Part shown: positions 34,189 through 42,178 of the stretch, piece after piece
How the letters are laid out: every line of letters starts with the position of its first letter
Numbering within the stretch: position 1 is the first letter of the stretch
Assembly (NCBI GenBank): GCA_028695935.1
Contig: JAQVHY010000007.1
Location: 1-45,049, forward strand
Source of the DNA: Desulfobacca sp.
GTDB lineage: Bacteria; Desulfobacterota; Desulfobaccia; Desulfobaccales; Desulfobaccaceae
Reading direction: 5' to 3'
Length of the DNA stretch: 45,049 nt
The notes under the pieces: generated by a model
What the model saw: only the letters and a program-made list of their open reading frames with translations
Databases searched by the model: none
What the model was told of the DNA's origin: nothing
Made by a program: the position numbers and the translations under genes

Positions 34189-35672
34189 TTTCCAGTTCCT
34201 CCGAGCAGGGCCTGGACAGCCAGCTGCGCCAGGTCCAAAAATGGCTGAGGATAAAAAAACAACGCCAAGGAAATCAGGGCGGTCAGCGCCAGGGGCGCTA
34301 CGCAGAAAATCGGTGCTTCCGAGACGGTGTCCGGGAAATTAGTTTCCCGGGAACCGACAAAGAAGGCCCGGTAGACGATAGGTATAAAATAGGCGGCGTT
34401 CAGCAGGGAACTGACCAGAATGACCAGCAGCAAGGGAAACTGGTCGGCCTGCAGCGCCCCGAGGACCAGGTACCATTTGCTGAGAAAGCCGCCACCGGGG
34501 GGGATGCCGATAATGGACAGGGCGCCGATGAAAAAGGCGGTCATGGTGACCGGCATCCGTTTGCCGATACCCACCATTTCATTGATGTACTTCTTCCCGG
34601 TGGCCACAAAGATGGCGCCGGCGCAGAAAAACAGCGTGATCTTGCCGAAGGCGTGCATGGCGATATGAACCATGCCACCCATGAGGCCTTTGGGTGAGAG
34701 CAGGGCCGCCCCCAGCACGATGTAGGACAACTGGCCGATGGTGGAGAAGGCCAGGAGACGTTTCATTTCTTTCTGGGTCAGGGCGATTAAGGAGGCGACG
34801 ATGATCGTAAAGGCCGCCACGTAGGCCACCGCCGTGCCCAGATGCAGGGAGGCCAACAGGTCAAGGCCAAACACCCCGGTGAGGATCCGGAGAATGGAAA
34901 AGACCCCCACCTTGACCACGGCCACGGCATGGAGCAGGGCGCTCACCGGGGTCGGCGCCACCATGGCCGCCGGCAGCCAGGCGTGCAGGGGGATGATCGC
35001 CGCCTTGGCAAAGCCGAACAAGAACATGAACAACAGGACCCCCAGCAGGATAGGCGAGGCCGAGCGCGGGAGAAACCCCTGCCCCGAGAATTCCAGCGTT
35101 CCGGACAGGTGATAGGAGATGACCATGGCCGGCAGGACCAGCCCGATGGAGGTGCCCACGATATATAAGAGATACTTACGGCCTGAGCGCCGCGCCTCCG
35201 CATCCTGGTGGTGGGTGACCAGGGGATAGGTGGCAAAGGAAAGCATTTCGTAAAACAGATACAGGGTAAAGAGATTGGCGGAAAAGGCCGCGCCAATGGT
35301 GGCCGAAAGGGCCAGGGCGAAAAAACAAAAATAACGGGTCTGGCTATGCTCGTCCAATCCCCGCATATAGCCGATGGAATAGGCCGAGGTGATGATCCAC
35401 AGCGAGGAGGCCACCAGGGCGAAGAGCATCCCTAAGGCGTCCACCCGCAGGCGGAGGGCTACTCCGGGCAGGACTTCCACCAGGGTGCAGACCAGTTCCC
35501 GGCCCTCCAAGACCGTCGGCAGCATGGAAAGGATGATTAAAAACTTCAGGCCGGCGGCCCCAAAGGTCCAGGCCTCCCGGACGTTGGCGTTGCGGCTGGA
35601 AATCAGGATGGGGACCACGCCGAGGGACACCAGCACAGCGATCAGCGGTTTTAGGGAAGACAACGGTTCCAC
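34185..35672 (-). CDS. mnhD: Mrp antiporter D-type subunit (second copy)
   Basis: The 495-residue protein has about fourteen membrane helices and the full set of NuoM-like charged residues: Glu 142 (LFYEMLSF), Lys 223 (GFAKAAIIPLHAWLP) and Lys 254 (AVVKVGVFS). It should move protons or sodium ions through the membrane as part of the complex. The text ALLHAVAVVKVGVF is typical of NuoL/HyfB/MbhH-like subunits. It starts 16 bases after the first D-type gene. Confidence 0.92.
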   Translation of the reverse strand: MEPLSSLKPLIAVLVSLGVVPILISSRNANVREAWTFGAAGLKFLIILSMLPTVLEGRELVCTLVEVLPGVALRLRVDALGMLFALVASSLWIITSAYSIGYMRGLDEHSQTRYFCFFALALSATIGAAFSANLFTLYLFYEMLSFATYPLVTHHQDAEARRSGRKYLLYIVGTSIGLVLPAMVISYHLSGTLEFSGQGFLPRSASPILLGVLLFMFLFGFAKAAIIPLHAWLPAAMVAPTPVSALLHAVAVVKVGVFSILRILTGVFGLDLLASLHLGTAVAYVAAFTIIVASLIALTQKEMKRLLAFSTIGQLSYIVLGAALLSPKGLMGGMVHIAMHAFGKITLFFCAGAIFVATGKKYINEMVGIGKRMPVTMTAFFIGALSIIGIPPGGGFLSKWYLVLGALQADQFPLLLVILVSSLLNAAYFIPIVYRAFFVGSRETNFPDTVSEAPIFCVAPLALTALISLALFFYPQPFLDLAQLAVQALLGGTGK

Positions 35673-35688
35673 TTCAGTCCACCTGTGT

Positions 35689-37185
35689 TCAGAGCATCAT
35701 TCCCGGAACGGCGTGGCGGATCACTCGCCCGACGATTTCTCCGGTGTATAGGCCTACCAGGATCAGGCCCAGGGCCGTCATCCAAAGCGGCACCAGCATG
35801 CCCAGCGGGGCTTCCTGGATGGCCGGTCCGCCCTCGCCGTGGGCCGAGCCATGGGAGGCTCCGAAGGGTTCGAAAAAGCCGATCTCGAAGATCCGGAAAA
35901 ACAAGACCACACTCACCAGGCTGCTGAACAGCAGGGCCACCAAAAACCCGTAATGGCCGCCCTGGATCGCCCCCAGCAAGAGATACCACTTGCTGAAGAA
36001 CCCGCAGGTCGGCGGGACCCCGATGATCGACAAGGCCCCCACCACCAGGGCTCCCATGGTCCAGGGCATGGTTCGAAACAGGCCCGGCAGACTTTCCCAC
36101 CGGCTGTCCCCGTTGACATGCACGATATTTCCCACGGCGAGAAAAAGGCAGAGAGTCATCAGGGCGTCGTTGAGGATGTGCAGGACCGCCCCGGTGAAAC
36201 CCGCCTGGTTGCCCAGCCAGAAACCGCCGACCATATAGCCCACCTCGGCCACCACGATGAAGGTCAGCATCCGCTTCACGTCCTTCTCGGCCAGGGCCAG
36301 CAGGGACCCCATGACGATTGCGATGACGGCCAGCCAGACCACCACCTCGTTTAACCTTAAGACTAAAAAGGCGAAGTCCACGGTGAAGACGGTCAGGACC
36401 ATCCGGATCATGACATAGACCATCACCTTAGTCATCAGGGGGGCCACCAAGCTGCTCACCGGCGACGGCGCATAGGTGTAGGCGTTGGGCAGCCAGGCAT
36501 GGAGCGGAAAAAAACCCATCTTGAGCCAGACCCCGACCATCAGGATCGCAAAGGCCACGGTCACCACTTTCGACTCGTACAGGGGCGGCAGCAAGCGGGC
36601 GATGTCCTCCATGTTCAGCGAACCGGTGATGATGTACAGGTAGCCGACTCCGAGGAGATAAAAACAGGCCCCGATGGTCCCCAGGAACACGTAATGGAGA
36701 CTGGAGAGGGCCGCCCGGCCTTTTCCCAGGGCGATCAGGGCATAGCCGGTAATAGCGGCAATTTCCAGCAGGACATAAAGGTTGAAGGCGTCGCCGGTAG
36801 CCACCATCCCCAGCAGTCCGGTGACAAACAACACATAGAGGGTATAAAAAGGACCGGCTTTTTCCGGAAAGTCCTTTTCCACGCTGGGTCGGGCCGCGAT
36901 CAGGTTGACGAATCCCACTGCGCAAACCACGGCCAGGACCAGGGCGTTCAGGTAGTCCACCCGGTAGTAGATCCCCCAGGGAGGGGGCCAGCCCCCCATC
37001 CAGTAGGAAACCGGGCCACCGCTAATCACGTCGCCGAGCAACCCCAGAGAAACCAGGAGGCTGCTGCCCAGGGCGGCCAGGGCCAACGGGAAACAACAGA
37101 CCGGCCGGAGCCAGCCAGCGGCACTGATGAAAAAAGAAGCTAACAGGGGGAGGATGACCAGCAGGGCAGGATAGTGTTCGCTCAT
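35689..37185 (-). CDS. mnhD: Mrp antiporter D-type subunit (first copy)
   Basis: The 498-residue protein is another NuoM/MrpD-like subunit. Glu 141 (YVLLEIAAI), Lys 222 (VWLKMGFFPLHAWLP) and Lys 253 (LMTKVMVYV) are present, as expected for an active ion path. The segment YTYAPSPVSSLVAPLMTKV is characteristic of the MnhD branch. It overlaps the MnhC gene by four bases (ATGA). Confidence 0.93.
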   Translation of the reverse strand: MSEHYPALLVILPLLASFFISAAGWLRPVCCFPLALAALGSSLLVSLGLLGDVISGGPVSYWMGGWPPPWGIYYRVDYLNALVLAVVCAVGFVNLIAARPSVEKDFPEKAGPFYTLYVLFVTGLLGMVATGDAFNLYVLLEIAAITGYALIALGKGRAALSSLHYVFLGTIGACFYLLGVGYLYIITGSLNMEDIARLLPPLYESKVVTVAFAILMVGVWLKMGFFPLHAWLPNAYTYAPSPVSSLVAPLMTKVMVYVMIRMVLTVFTVDFAFLVLRLNEVVVWLAVIAIVMGSLLALAEKDVKRMLTFIVVAEVGYMVGGFWLGNQAGFTGAVLHILNDALMTLCLFLAVGNIVHVNGDSRWESLPGLFRTMPWTMGALVVGALSIIGVPPTCGFFSKWYLLLGAIQGGHYGFLVALLFSSLVSVVLFFRIFEIGFFEPFGASHGSAHGEGGPAIQEAPLGMLVPLWMTALGLILVGLYTGEIVGRVIRHAVPGMML

Positions 37186-37577
37186 AGCTCTCGAATCTGC
37201 TCTAGGATTTCGTCTTCTTCCAGGGTCTGGTAACGATGATAAACCTTGATGGCAATGGCCAGGGCTACGCCCAACGTGGCTACCGAGACGACGATGGCGG
37301 TAAGCATCAGGACGTGGGGCAGGGGGTTGATGTAATCGGCGGCCCGGACGGCCTGGTGGGCAACGTCGTGGCCGTGTTCGATGATCGGAATAGTGGCCCC
37401 TTTCTTAACCCCGGTGGAAACATAAAACAGGATGACGGCCGTCTGAAAAATGTTCATCCCGACGATCTTCTTCACCAAGTTATTCTTGGCGATCATCGCA
37501 TAGAGACCGATCATCATCAGGGTAATGTAGATCCAATAATTGTATTTTTCAATGATCAGGTTAAGGACCGCTTCCAT
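37182..37577 (-). CDS. mnhC: Mrp antiporter subunit C (NuoK-like)
   Basis: The 131-residue protein has three membrane helices and the MnhC marks NLVKKIVGMNIFQTAVILFY and PHVLMLTAIVVSVATLGVAL. It corresponds to NuoK of complex I. A longer-than-usual loop follows the second helix (KKGATIPIIEHGHDVAHQA). The gene starts three bases after MnhB and couples to the first D-type subunit. Confidence 0.95.
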   Translation of the reverse strand: MEAVLNLIIEKYNYWIYITLMMIGLYAMIAKNNLVKKIVGMNIFQTAVILFYVSTGVKKGATIPIIEHGHDVAHQAVRAADYINPLPHVLMLTAIVVSVATLGVALAIAIKVYHRYQTLEEDEILEQIREL

Positions 37578-37580
37578 AGC

Positions 37581-38411
37581 CTACAACCCCTCGTCATACC
37601 GGCCTCGGGAAGCCAGGTTCTTGAAGATCCAGACCATGGTGCCCATAACCGCCATGCCTACCCCCACCTCCACCAATAAAATCCCGTGGGAGCGGGCCAT
37701 GATCGGCCCCCCGGGCAACAGGGCGGCCAGGGCCTGATAGTCCAGAAAGCGATATCCCAAAACCAGACACAGGGCCCCGGTCCCGGCGAAGATGAACACC
37801 CCGACGGGACTGAAAAGGGCGCTAATCTTTTCCCCCATGCGGTTTAGGGCGGTCCGCAGGTTGTGGGACACGGAAAGCAGGATGATGCTGGCCCCCAGGA
37901 TTACCCCCCCCTGAAATCCTCCCCCGGGACTGTGATGCCCGTGGGCGATAACATACAGGCCGAAAAGCTGGATGAAAGGAATCAGATAGCGGCAGACCTT
38001 TTCGATGATGAAATCATGGGGCGTCCAGATGCTGTCCACCGGCTCGAATTCCCGTAAGGGCAGAAAAATCTCCCCCCCCTCCTTGATTCGAAAGGTCAAA
38101 CCGGTCAGCCGGTGCCGGTACTGCCGGGGGCCTGACGACCGGCGCCGGGGGATTCGTAACAGCAAGAAACAGGCCACCCCGGCGCAGAAAATGACCGTAG
38201 TCTCAAACATGGTATCGAAGCCCCGGTAATCTCCCAGTACCGAGGTCACCGCATTGGGGACGGCGGTTTCCTCCACCGTCTTTTCAAGGTAACGGGGCGA
38301 GACATGGAGGCTCGCCGGGGATTTAGGATCCCCGAACGGGGGAAAATCGATCGTGGCATAGACCAGGCCCGCCCCCACCAGCCCGACAATGATAAGTCCC
38401 AGGGTTTTCAA
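37581..38411 (-). CDS. mnhB: Mrp antiporter subunit B, with an MbhE-like N-terminal part
   Basis: The start is a TTG at 38411 overlapping the previous stop (TTGA), with GGAGG eight bases upstream; the longer frame is rejected. The 276-residue protein has a first part with SVLGDYRGFDTMFETTVIF, which in MnhA or MbhE-type proteins links the DUF4040 domain to MnhB. The MnhB domain follows, with FGLYVIAHGHHSPGGGFQGG and a glycine-rich helix. It is thus a fusion of what are two small subunits in the Mbh hydrogenases. Confidence 0.9.
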   Translation of the reverse strand: MKTLGLIIVGLVGAGLVYATIDFPPFGDPKSPASLHVSPRYLEKTVEETAVPNAVTSVLGDYRGFDTMFETTVIFCAGVACFLLLRIPRRRSSGPRQYRHRLTGLTFRIKEGGEIFLPLREFEPVDSIWTPHDFIIEKVCRYLIPFIQLFGLYVIAHGHHSPGGGFQGGVILGASIILLSVSHNLRTALNRMGEKISALFSPVGVFIFAGTGALCLVLGYRFLDYQALAALLPGGPIMARSHGILLVEVGVGMAVMGTMVWIFKNLASRGRYDEGL

Positions 38412-38653
38412 TCCTTCGTCCTCCGGGTGGTGTGATACACCGCAGCTATGAAAAATACCGTGCTGACCCCGGCTCCCACCGAGGCTTCGGTGAAGGCCAC
38501 GTCCACCGCCCCCATGATCGCCCAGAGCAGGCACATCATGAAACTGTAGGCGCCGAACAGGATGGCCGCTCCCAGCAGGTCCCGGATCATGATCGCCCCG
38601 ATCCCGCAGAGCACCACCAGGGTCAGTATGAGCAGATCAAGTTGCCAAATCAT
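38408..38653 (-). CDS. DUF4040 subunit (MbhD-like; MnhA C-terminal module)
   Basis: The ATG at 38653 has GGAGG seven bases upstream; the longer frame is rejected. The 81-residue protein has three helices with VVLCGIGAIMIRDLLGAAIL and DVAFTEASVGAGVSTVFFIA, the DUF4040 pattern. In classic Mrp systems this is part of MnhA. Here it is a free subunit, as in membrane-bound hydrogenase (Mbh) modules. It is four bases after MnhG and overlaps MnhB. Confidence 0.88.
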   Translation of the reverse strand: MIWQLDLLILTLVVLCGIGAIMIRDLLGAAILFGAYSFMMCLLWAIMGAVDVAFTEASVGAGVSTVFFIAAVYHTTRRTKD

Positions 38654-38657
38654 CGGC

Positions 38658-38987
38658 TTACCTCCGGGGATCCCCCTTTCTCCAGGGCTCCAGCCCAGCC
38701 CGGAACCCGGCGTCCACGATGGCATGGGTAGCCGTTGGGCTGGCCAAAAAGACGAAGACCACGATCAGCATCAGCTTCAGACCGGTGAGCACGGTACCCA
38801 GGGTCAGGGGAAACAGTTGATGAATGGCCAGCCCGAGCAGGACCAGAAAGGACCCCATGGTGTCCAGCTTGCCGGCCGGATGCAGCCGGGAATAAAAGTC
38901 GGGAAAACGCAAAAGGCCCAAAGTCCCGCCGGCAAAAAATATCAGCCCTACCACCAGGCAGAAGGCGACGATCAGATCAATCACCAT
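38658..38987 (-). CDS. mnhG: Mrp antiporter subunit G
   Basis: The 109-residue protein has three helices and the MnhG pattern GTLGLLRFPDFYSRLHPAGK, then GLAIHQLFPLTLG. MnhG is a small structural subunit of the multi-part antiporter. An 84-base gap with no visible gene separates it from MnhF. Confidence 0.94.
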   Translation of the reverse strand: MVIDLIVAFCLVVGLIFFAGGTLGLLRFPDFYSRLHPAGKLDTMGSFLVLLGLAIHQLFPLTLGTVLTGLKLMLIVVFVFLASPTATHAIVDAGFRAGLEPWRKGDPRR

Positions 38988-39071
38988 ACGCCCTCCTTAA
39001 ATGGGCGCCTCGAAAACTTCCGCCGAAGCAATTTCCAGATGTCGGCCGAAGGCCGAGGTCCGTCCCCGATG

Positions 39072-39353
39072 CTAATAAAGTCTTTCATAAAGCCCTTTGC
39101 GCTTCTGAAAATACCGGGCTGCCGCCAGGACGGCGATAAAATTCAACAGGGCATAGGCCAGGGCGATGTCGACGAACATGTCCAGCCGGTGATACAGCAG
39201 GCCGATAAAAATCAGCAGCACCGTCGTCTTGGTCCCGATGGCGTTCACCCCGATCATACGGTCCAACACTGTGGGGCCGAAAATGCCCCGATAGAGCGAA
39301 AGCATTATCAGGCCGCCCAGAAAGAGACTGCATCCCAAGAAAAAATCATCCAC
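39072..39353 (-). CDS. mnhF: Mrp antiporter subunit F
   Basis: The 93-residue protein has three helices with LYRGIFGPTVLDRMIGVNAI and DIALAYALLNFIAVLAAARY, the typical MnhF motifs. It starts two bases after the end of MnhE. It is a small membrane subunit needed for assembly of the complex. Confidence 0.95.
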   Translation of the reverse strand: MDDFFLGCSLFLGGLIMLSLYRGIFGPTVLDRMIGVNAIGTKTTVLLIFIGLLYHRLDMFVDIALAYALLNFIAVLAAARYFQKRKGLYERLY

Positions 39354-39355
39354 CT

Positions 39356-39910
39356 TTACTCCTCCCCGAAGGCCCGGGCGATGCGCCGCTCCATCTCCCC
39401 GGGCAGATCCTCCCCGCTGAAACGGTCGATAGCGTGCACGCTGAAGTCCCGGTGAAAATTAACGTAGATCGTGATCGTCCCTGGCGTCAGGGTGATCGAA
39501 TTGGCAAAGGTCACCTGGGCCAGGTCGCTCTTTAACCGGCTTCGAAACCGCAATACCTGGGGGTCGATCAGTTCCATCATCCGAGGATGAAAAGAAAGAT
39601 ACAATACATGCAGGGCCGATAGCAAAATCTGATACAGCAGCCAGGGCAGATATCTCAAAAACCCGAAAGCCGTTCGGATGGTTTTTCCGGTCAGAGGTTC
39701 GGAAAAGAGAAGGTCCGCGGAAAAATACGACACCAAGGCGCTGGACAGCACGCCCAGTGCCAAATGAAAGGGGTCGAATTTACCCGACAGCAGGACCCAG
39801 ACCCCCATCATAAGGATAAACGTGGCTCCGTAAACGGAACCGCTCCTTTTCCCCTCCTGGTGGGGGGGGGAGAGGTCGAGCTTTGGCTGTTGAGCAGCGT
39901 CTTTTTTCAT
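39356..39910 (-). CDS. mnhE: Mrp antiporter subunit E; first gene of the operon
   Basis: The 184-residue protein has a polar N-terminal extension (about 25 residues), helices between about 28 and 100, and the soluble MnhE domain with FANSITLTPGTITIY near residue 133. It opens the operon. The upstream region has no strong promoter signal. The order E-F-G-DUF4040-B-C-D follows the Mbh/Mrp type II layout rather than the classic MnhABCDEFG order. Confidence 0.94.
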   Translation of the reverse strand: MKKDAAQQPKLDLSPPHQEGKRSGSVYGATFILMMGVWVLLSGKFDPFHLALGVLSSALVSYFSADLLFSEPLTGKTIRTAFGFLRYLPWLLYQILLSALHVLYLSFHPRMMELIDPQVLRFRSRLKSDLAQVTFANSITLTPGTITIYVNFHRDFSVHAIDRFSGEDLPGEMERRIARAFGEE

Positions 39911-40314
39911 GTCTTCCTGTTAGGGCGATAAGATATTTATGGTCTTCCGTAACACCTCTCAGCGGATGTTGTCAAGTGTATTCGAGTGCCGGTTCAGGGC
40001 AACAGGATATAAGAGAACTGGATAGTTAATTAGAATTACAGCAATTCCCGGTCAAAAGCAAAAAGAACTTTACCTAGGGGTAAAATCAGCAATAAGCCTC
40101 CGCAAATTCGGCTTCCCGGGCCCTTATTACTTCCTGCCAAAATTCTTTAGAAACATTTTCGACTTGAGCCTTAAAATTGGCCCACAAGAAAAAATCATCA
40201 AAGTGGTTAAGTTTAAGCCCGGGAAAGCACTAAAGGAGGCGGTCAGGTAATTTGGAGGGAAGAAGATAGACCGGGACCGGGGGAGAAAAACCCCGGCCTT
40301 ACCGAAAAAATTTG
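39911..40314. other. Intergenic region with a 47-residue broken reading frame and a hairpin
   Basis: No intact gene is seen in these 404 bases. On the minus strand, about 40227-40087, a frame without start reads HFDDFFLWANFKAQVENVSK and then EFWQEVIRAREAEFAEAYC before a stop. It looks like the end of a lost gene. A GC-rich hairpin (CCGGGGG at 40277-40283 with CCCCGGC at 40291-40297) follows the end of the DUF1640-like gene. It lacks a T-run, so its role as a terminator is doubtful. Confidence 0.4.
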
Positions 40315-40662
40315 TTAAAGCAGCTTTACCAGGGTGGCGACAATAGCTACCGCCGCGGTCATCATGATACCCAGACGCAGGGTGAGGTCGTGTTTGAGGC
40401 GAAGTTCCAGTTCCTGCATGTCGCGCCTTAAACTTTCGATATCTCGTTTTACCTCACCTCTCAATTCTTCGATATCTCGTTTTAGTTCACCCCTTAACTG
40501 CTCTATATCGCGTTGCAGCAAGGCAACATCTTCTTTGGTAGCCAGGCGGCTTTCAATAATCTCTGCTACTGCCGTAGCCAGGGCTTCGGCCTGCTTCTCG
40601 GAAAACCCCGCTTCCCGCAAACGTTTGGCAAACTCTAGGGTATCGAAGGCAATTGCTTTCAT
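40315..40662 (-). CDS. Coiled-coil protein with C-terminal membrane helix (DUF1640-like)
   Basis: The ATG at 40662 is preferred because the longer frame overlaps a transposase scrap. The 115-residue protein starts with AIAFDTLEFAKRLREAGFSE and KQAEALATAVAE, as in DUF1640/CCDC90-like proteins. A coiled coil built from 11-residue repeats follows (RDIEQLRGELK, RDIEELRGEVK, RDIESLRRDMQ). The C terminus is one membrane helix (LGIMMTAAVAIVATLVKLL). Such proteins are common near mobile elements; the function is not established. Confidence 0.8.
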   Translation of the reverse strand: MKAIAFDTLEFAKRLREAGFSEKQAEALATAVAEIIESRLATKEDVALLQRDIEQLRGELKRDIEELRGEVKRDIESLRRDMQELELRLKHDLTLRLGIMMTAAVAIVATLVKLL

Positions 40663-40675
40663 ATTGAGTAACACT

Positions 40676-40816
40676 TCAGTTAACTGAGAGCTTCGCCTCA
40701 GGCAAAGGAGGCATGGAGCCGGTAACCACATAACTTTTCATGGCGCTGACGATGGTGTCCAGGGGATCGAGGCCGCGCAACTTGGTGCGCCAGGCCAAGC
40801 TCTGGCGGTTCTAGAT
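40676..40816 (-). pseudogene. C-terminal scrap of a probable transposase
   Basis: A minus-strand frame reads QSLAWRTKLRGLDPLDTIVS and AMKSYVVTGSMPPLPEAKLS, ending with a TGA at 40676. The style matches the tail of some IS transposases, but the family is not certain. A stop closes the frame upstream near 40815, and the second group II intron starts about 60 bases further on, on the opposite strand. Confidence 0.35.
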
Positions 40817-40879
40817 AGATGTAAGGTTCTATCCATGGTAATTGCCTGTTCACCATGAAGTCACGACTCGGCACCAAGG

Positions 40880-42013
40880 GTGACCCGAAGTGTCAAGCGA
40901 GTTGATCAAGGTCATATGACTGAGACAGGATGCAGGCCGCAGCGTGAGCGAACTCGATTCGGCCTCGTTACGCAAATTGGCGGACGGCGACCCTCCCAAG
41001 TTATGGGGAAGCCTGCCACCGGCGTCATCAGACAACAGGAGCGTGGCGCTGGGCCGTCCGGGGTGTTTGGAGGCGGCATGTATCCAAAGAATCGTCAGGG
41101 AACCTGGGAGACCCGGCAGGACGGGTTGGGCAGCAGGTAGCCTCAGCCCAAAGGAGGCAGGGAAATCATAACCTGTTTTCCTGTCCTGGCCGGGAGTCGG
41201 ACCTGCCCATAGTAGCGAGGAAGCGGCTAATCCCCGTGGAGCCAAGGGGCAGGACTTTGATCGTGTTTTCATCAAGAGAGGGAAAGCCGCTTGAACGAAA
41301 GTTCCACTACGGAAGAAGGGTTCAAACCAGAACCCGGTTTGCCCCTGAAGGTTTCTCGCTTGCGCTGGAAACTGGGCCGTAAGGCCAAGCAAGAGCCGCA
41401 GTTCCGGTTCTACGCCCTGTATGATCGGATCTATCGACGGGATGTTCTGGAAACGGCATGGAAGCGAGTCTGTGCCAACGGCGGTGCCGGAGGAGTGGAT
41501 GGCGTGATCATGGCGTCCATCAAGACTCGGGAAGGTGGAGTCCAACTGCTGCTGGATGAAATTGAGCAGGAGTTGAAGGCGAAAACCTACCAGCCCCTGC
41601 CGGTGCGTCGGGTGTACATTCCCAAAGCCAATGGCAAGTTGAGACCTCTGGGTATTCCGACGATTAAAGATCGGATAGTTCAGATGGCCGTGCTGTTGGT
41701 GATAGAGCCGATTTTTGAGGCCGACTTTGCCGATTGTTCGTATGGCTTCCGCCCTGGCCGGGGGGCGCATGACGCCTTGACGGCGGTGCCGGATGGCATC
41801 CAACAAGGTCTGCGAGTCGCCTTGGACGCTGATTTGAGCAGCTATTTTGACACCATACCGCATGATAAGCTGATGCGTTGCCTGGAGCGCCGGATTGCAG
41901 ACCGGAGTGTTCTGACATTGATCCGTAAGTGGCTGAAATGCCAGATTGTCGAGAGTGACGGCCATGGCGGCGATAAAACGACGAAACCCAAGCAGGGAAC
42001 CCCTCAAGGCGGA
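40880..42013 (+). mobile_element. Group II intron (second copy), truncated at its 3' side
   Basis: A 5' end of the type GTGAC at 40880 opens a non-coding leader of about 410 bases with the text AAGTGTCAAGCGAGTTGATC and AGGTCATATGACTGAGAC, characteristic of bacterial group II introns. The reverse transcriptase starts at 41291. The intron stops abruptly at 42013, inside the reverse transcriptase motif, where the RIT-like element begins. Domains V and VI are not in the window. It is not a copy of the first intron: the proteins and leaders differ clearly. Confidence 0.82.
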
Positions 42014-42076
42014 TTATGCAAAGCTTTGCATAACGCTCCTTATGCAAAGAAAGTAATTATGCAAAGTAACCAGTAA
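41291..42076 (+). pseudogene. ltrA: Truncated group II intron reverse transcriptase
   Basis: Starting at a TTG, the protein shows GGAGGVDG near residue 67, [20 protein letters not shown] near 112, [14 protein letters not shown] near 150, the catalytic [18 protein letters not shown] near 177, and GTPQGG at the break. After Gly 241 the frame reads into the palindrome of the inserted element and ends after 20 foreign residues. The YADD box, thumb and maturase domain are cut off, so the enzyme is dead. The missing part may lie beyond the inserted element. Confidence 0.92.
42014..42066. repeat. RIT-like left end: 20-bp palindrome plus repeats
   Basis: TTATGCAAAGCTTTGCATAA at 42014-42033 is a perfect palindrome. 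Two further copies of TTATGCAAAG follow at 42040-42049 and 42057-42066. Four half-sites in 53 bases, two of them face to face, look like binding and cleavage sites for the recombinases encoded just downstream. Confidence 0.8.
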
Positions 42077-42178
42077 AATTCCTGACAATTCAAGGGTTTC
42101 TTGTTGATTTGCTTAGCATAATCTCCGCTAATGATGGCTGAGCAAAAGCTCAAAAAATCATTGAAGGAGATATGTTTT

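Noticed and set aside
34842-37143. Several plus-strand frames of 80-214 residues opposite the antiporter genes
   Set aside because: They are shadows of GC-rich membrane protein genes, full of His, Gln and Gly, without ribosome sites.
38412-38534. N-terminal extension of MnhB by 41 residues
   Set aside because: It lies within the DUF4040 gene in another frame. The TTG at 38411 with GGAGG upstream is the better start.
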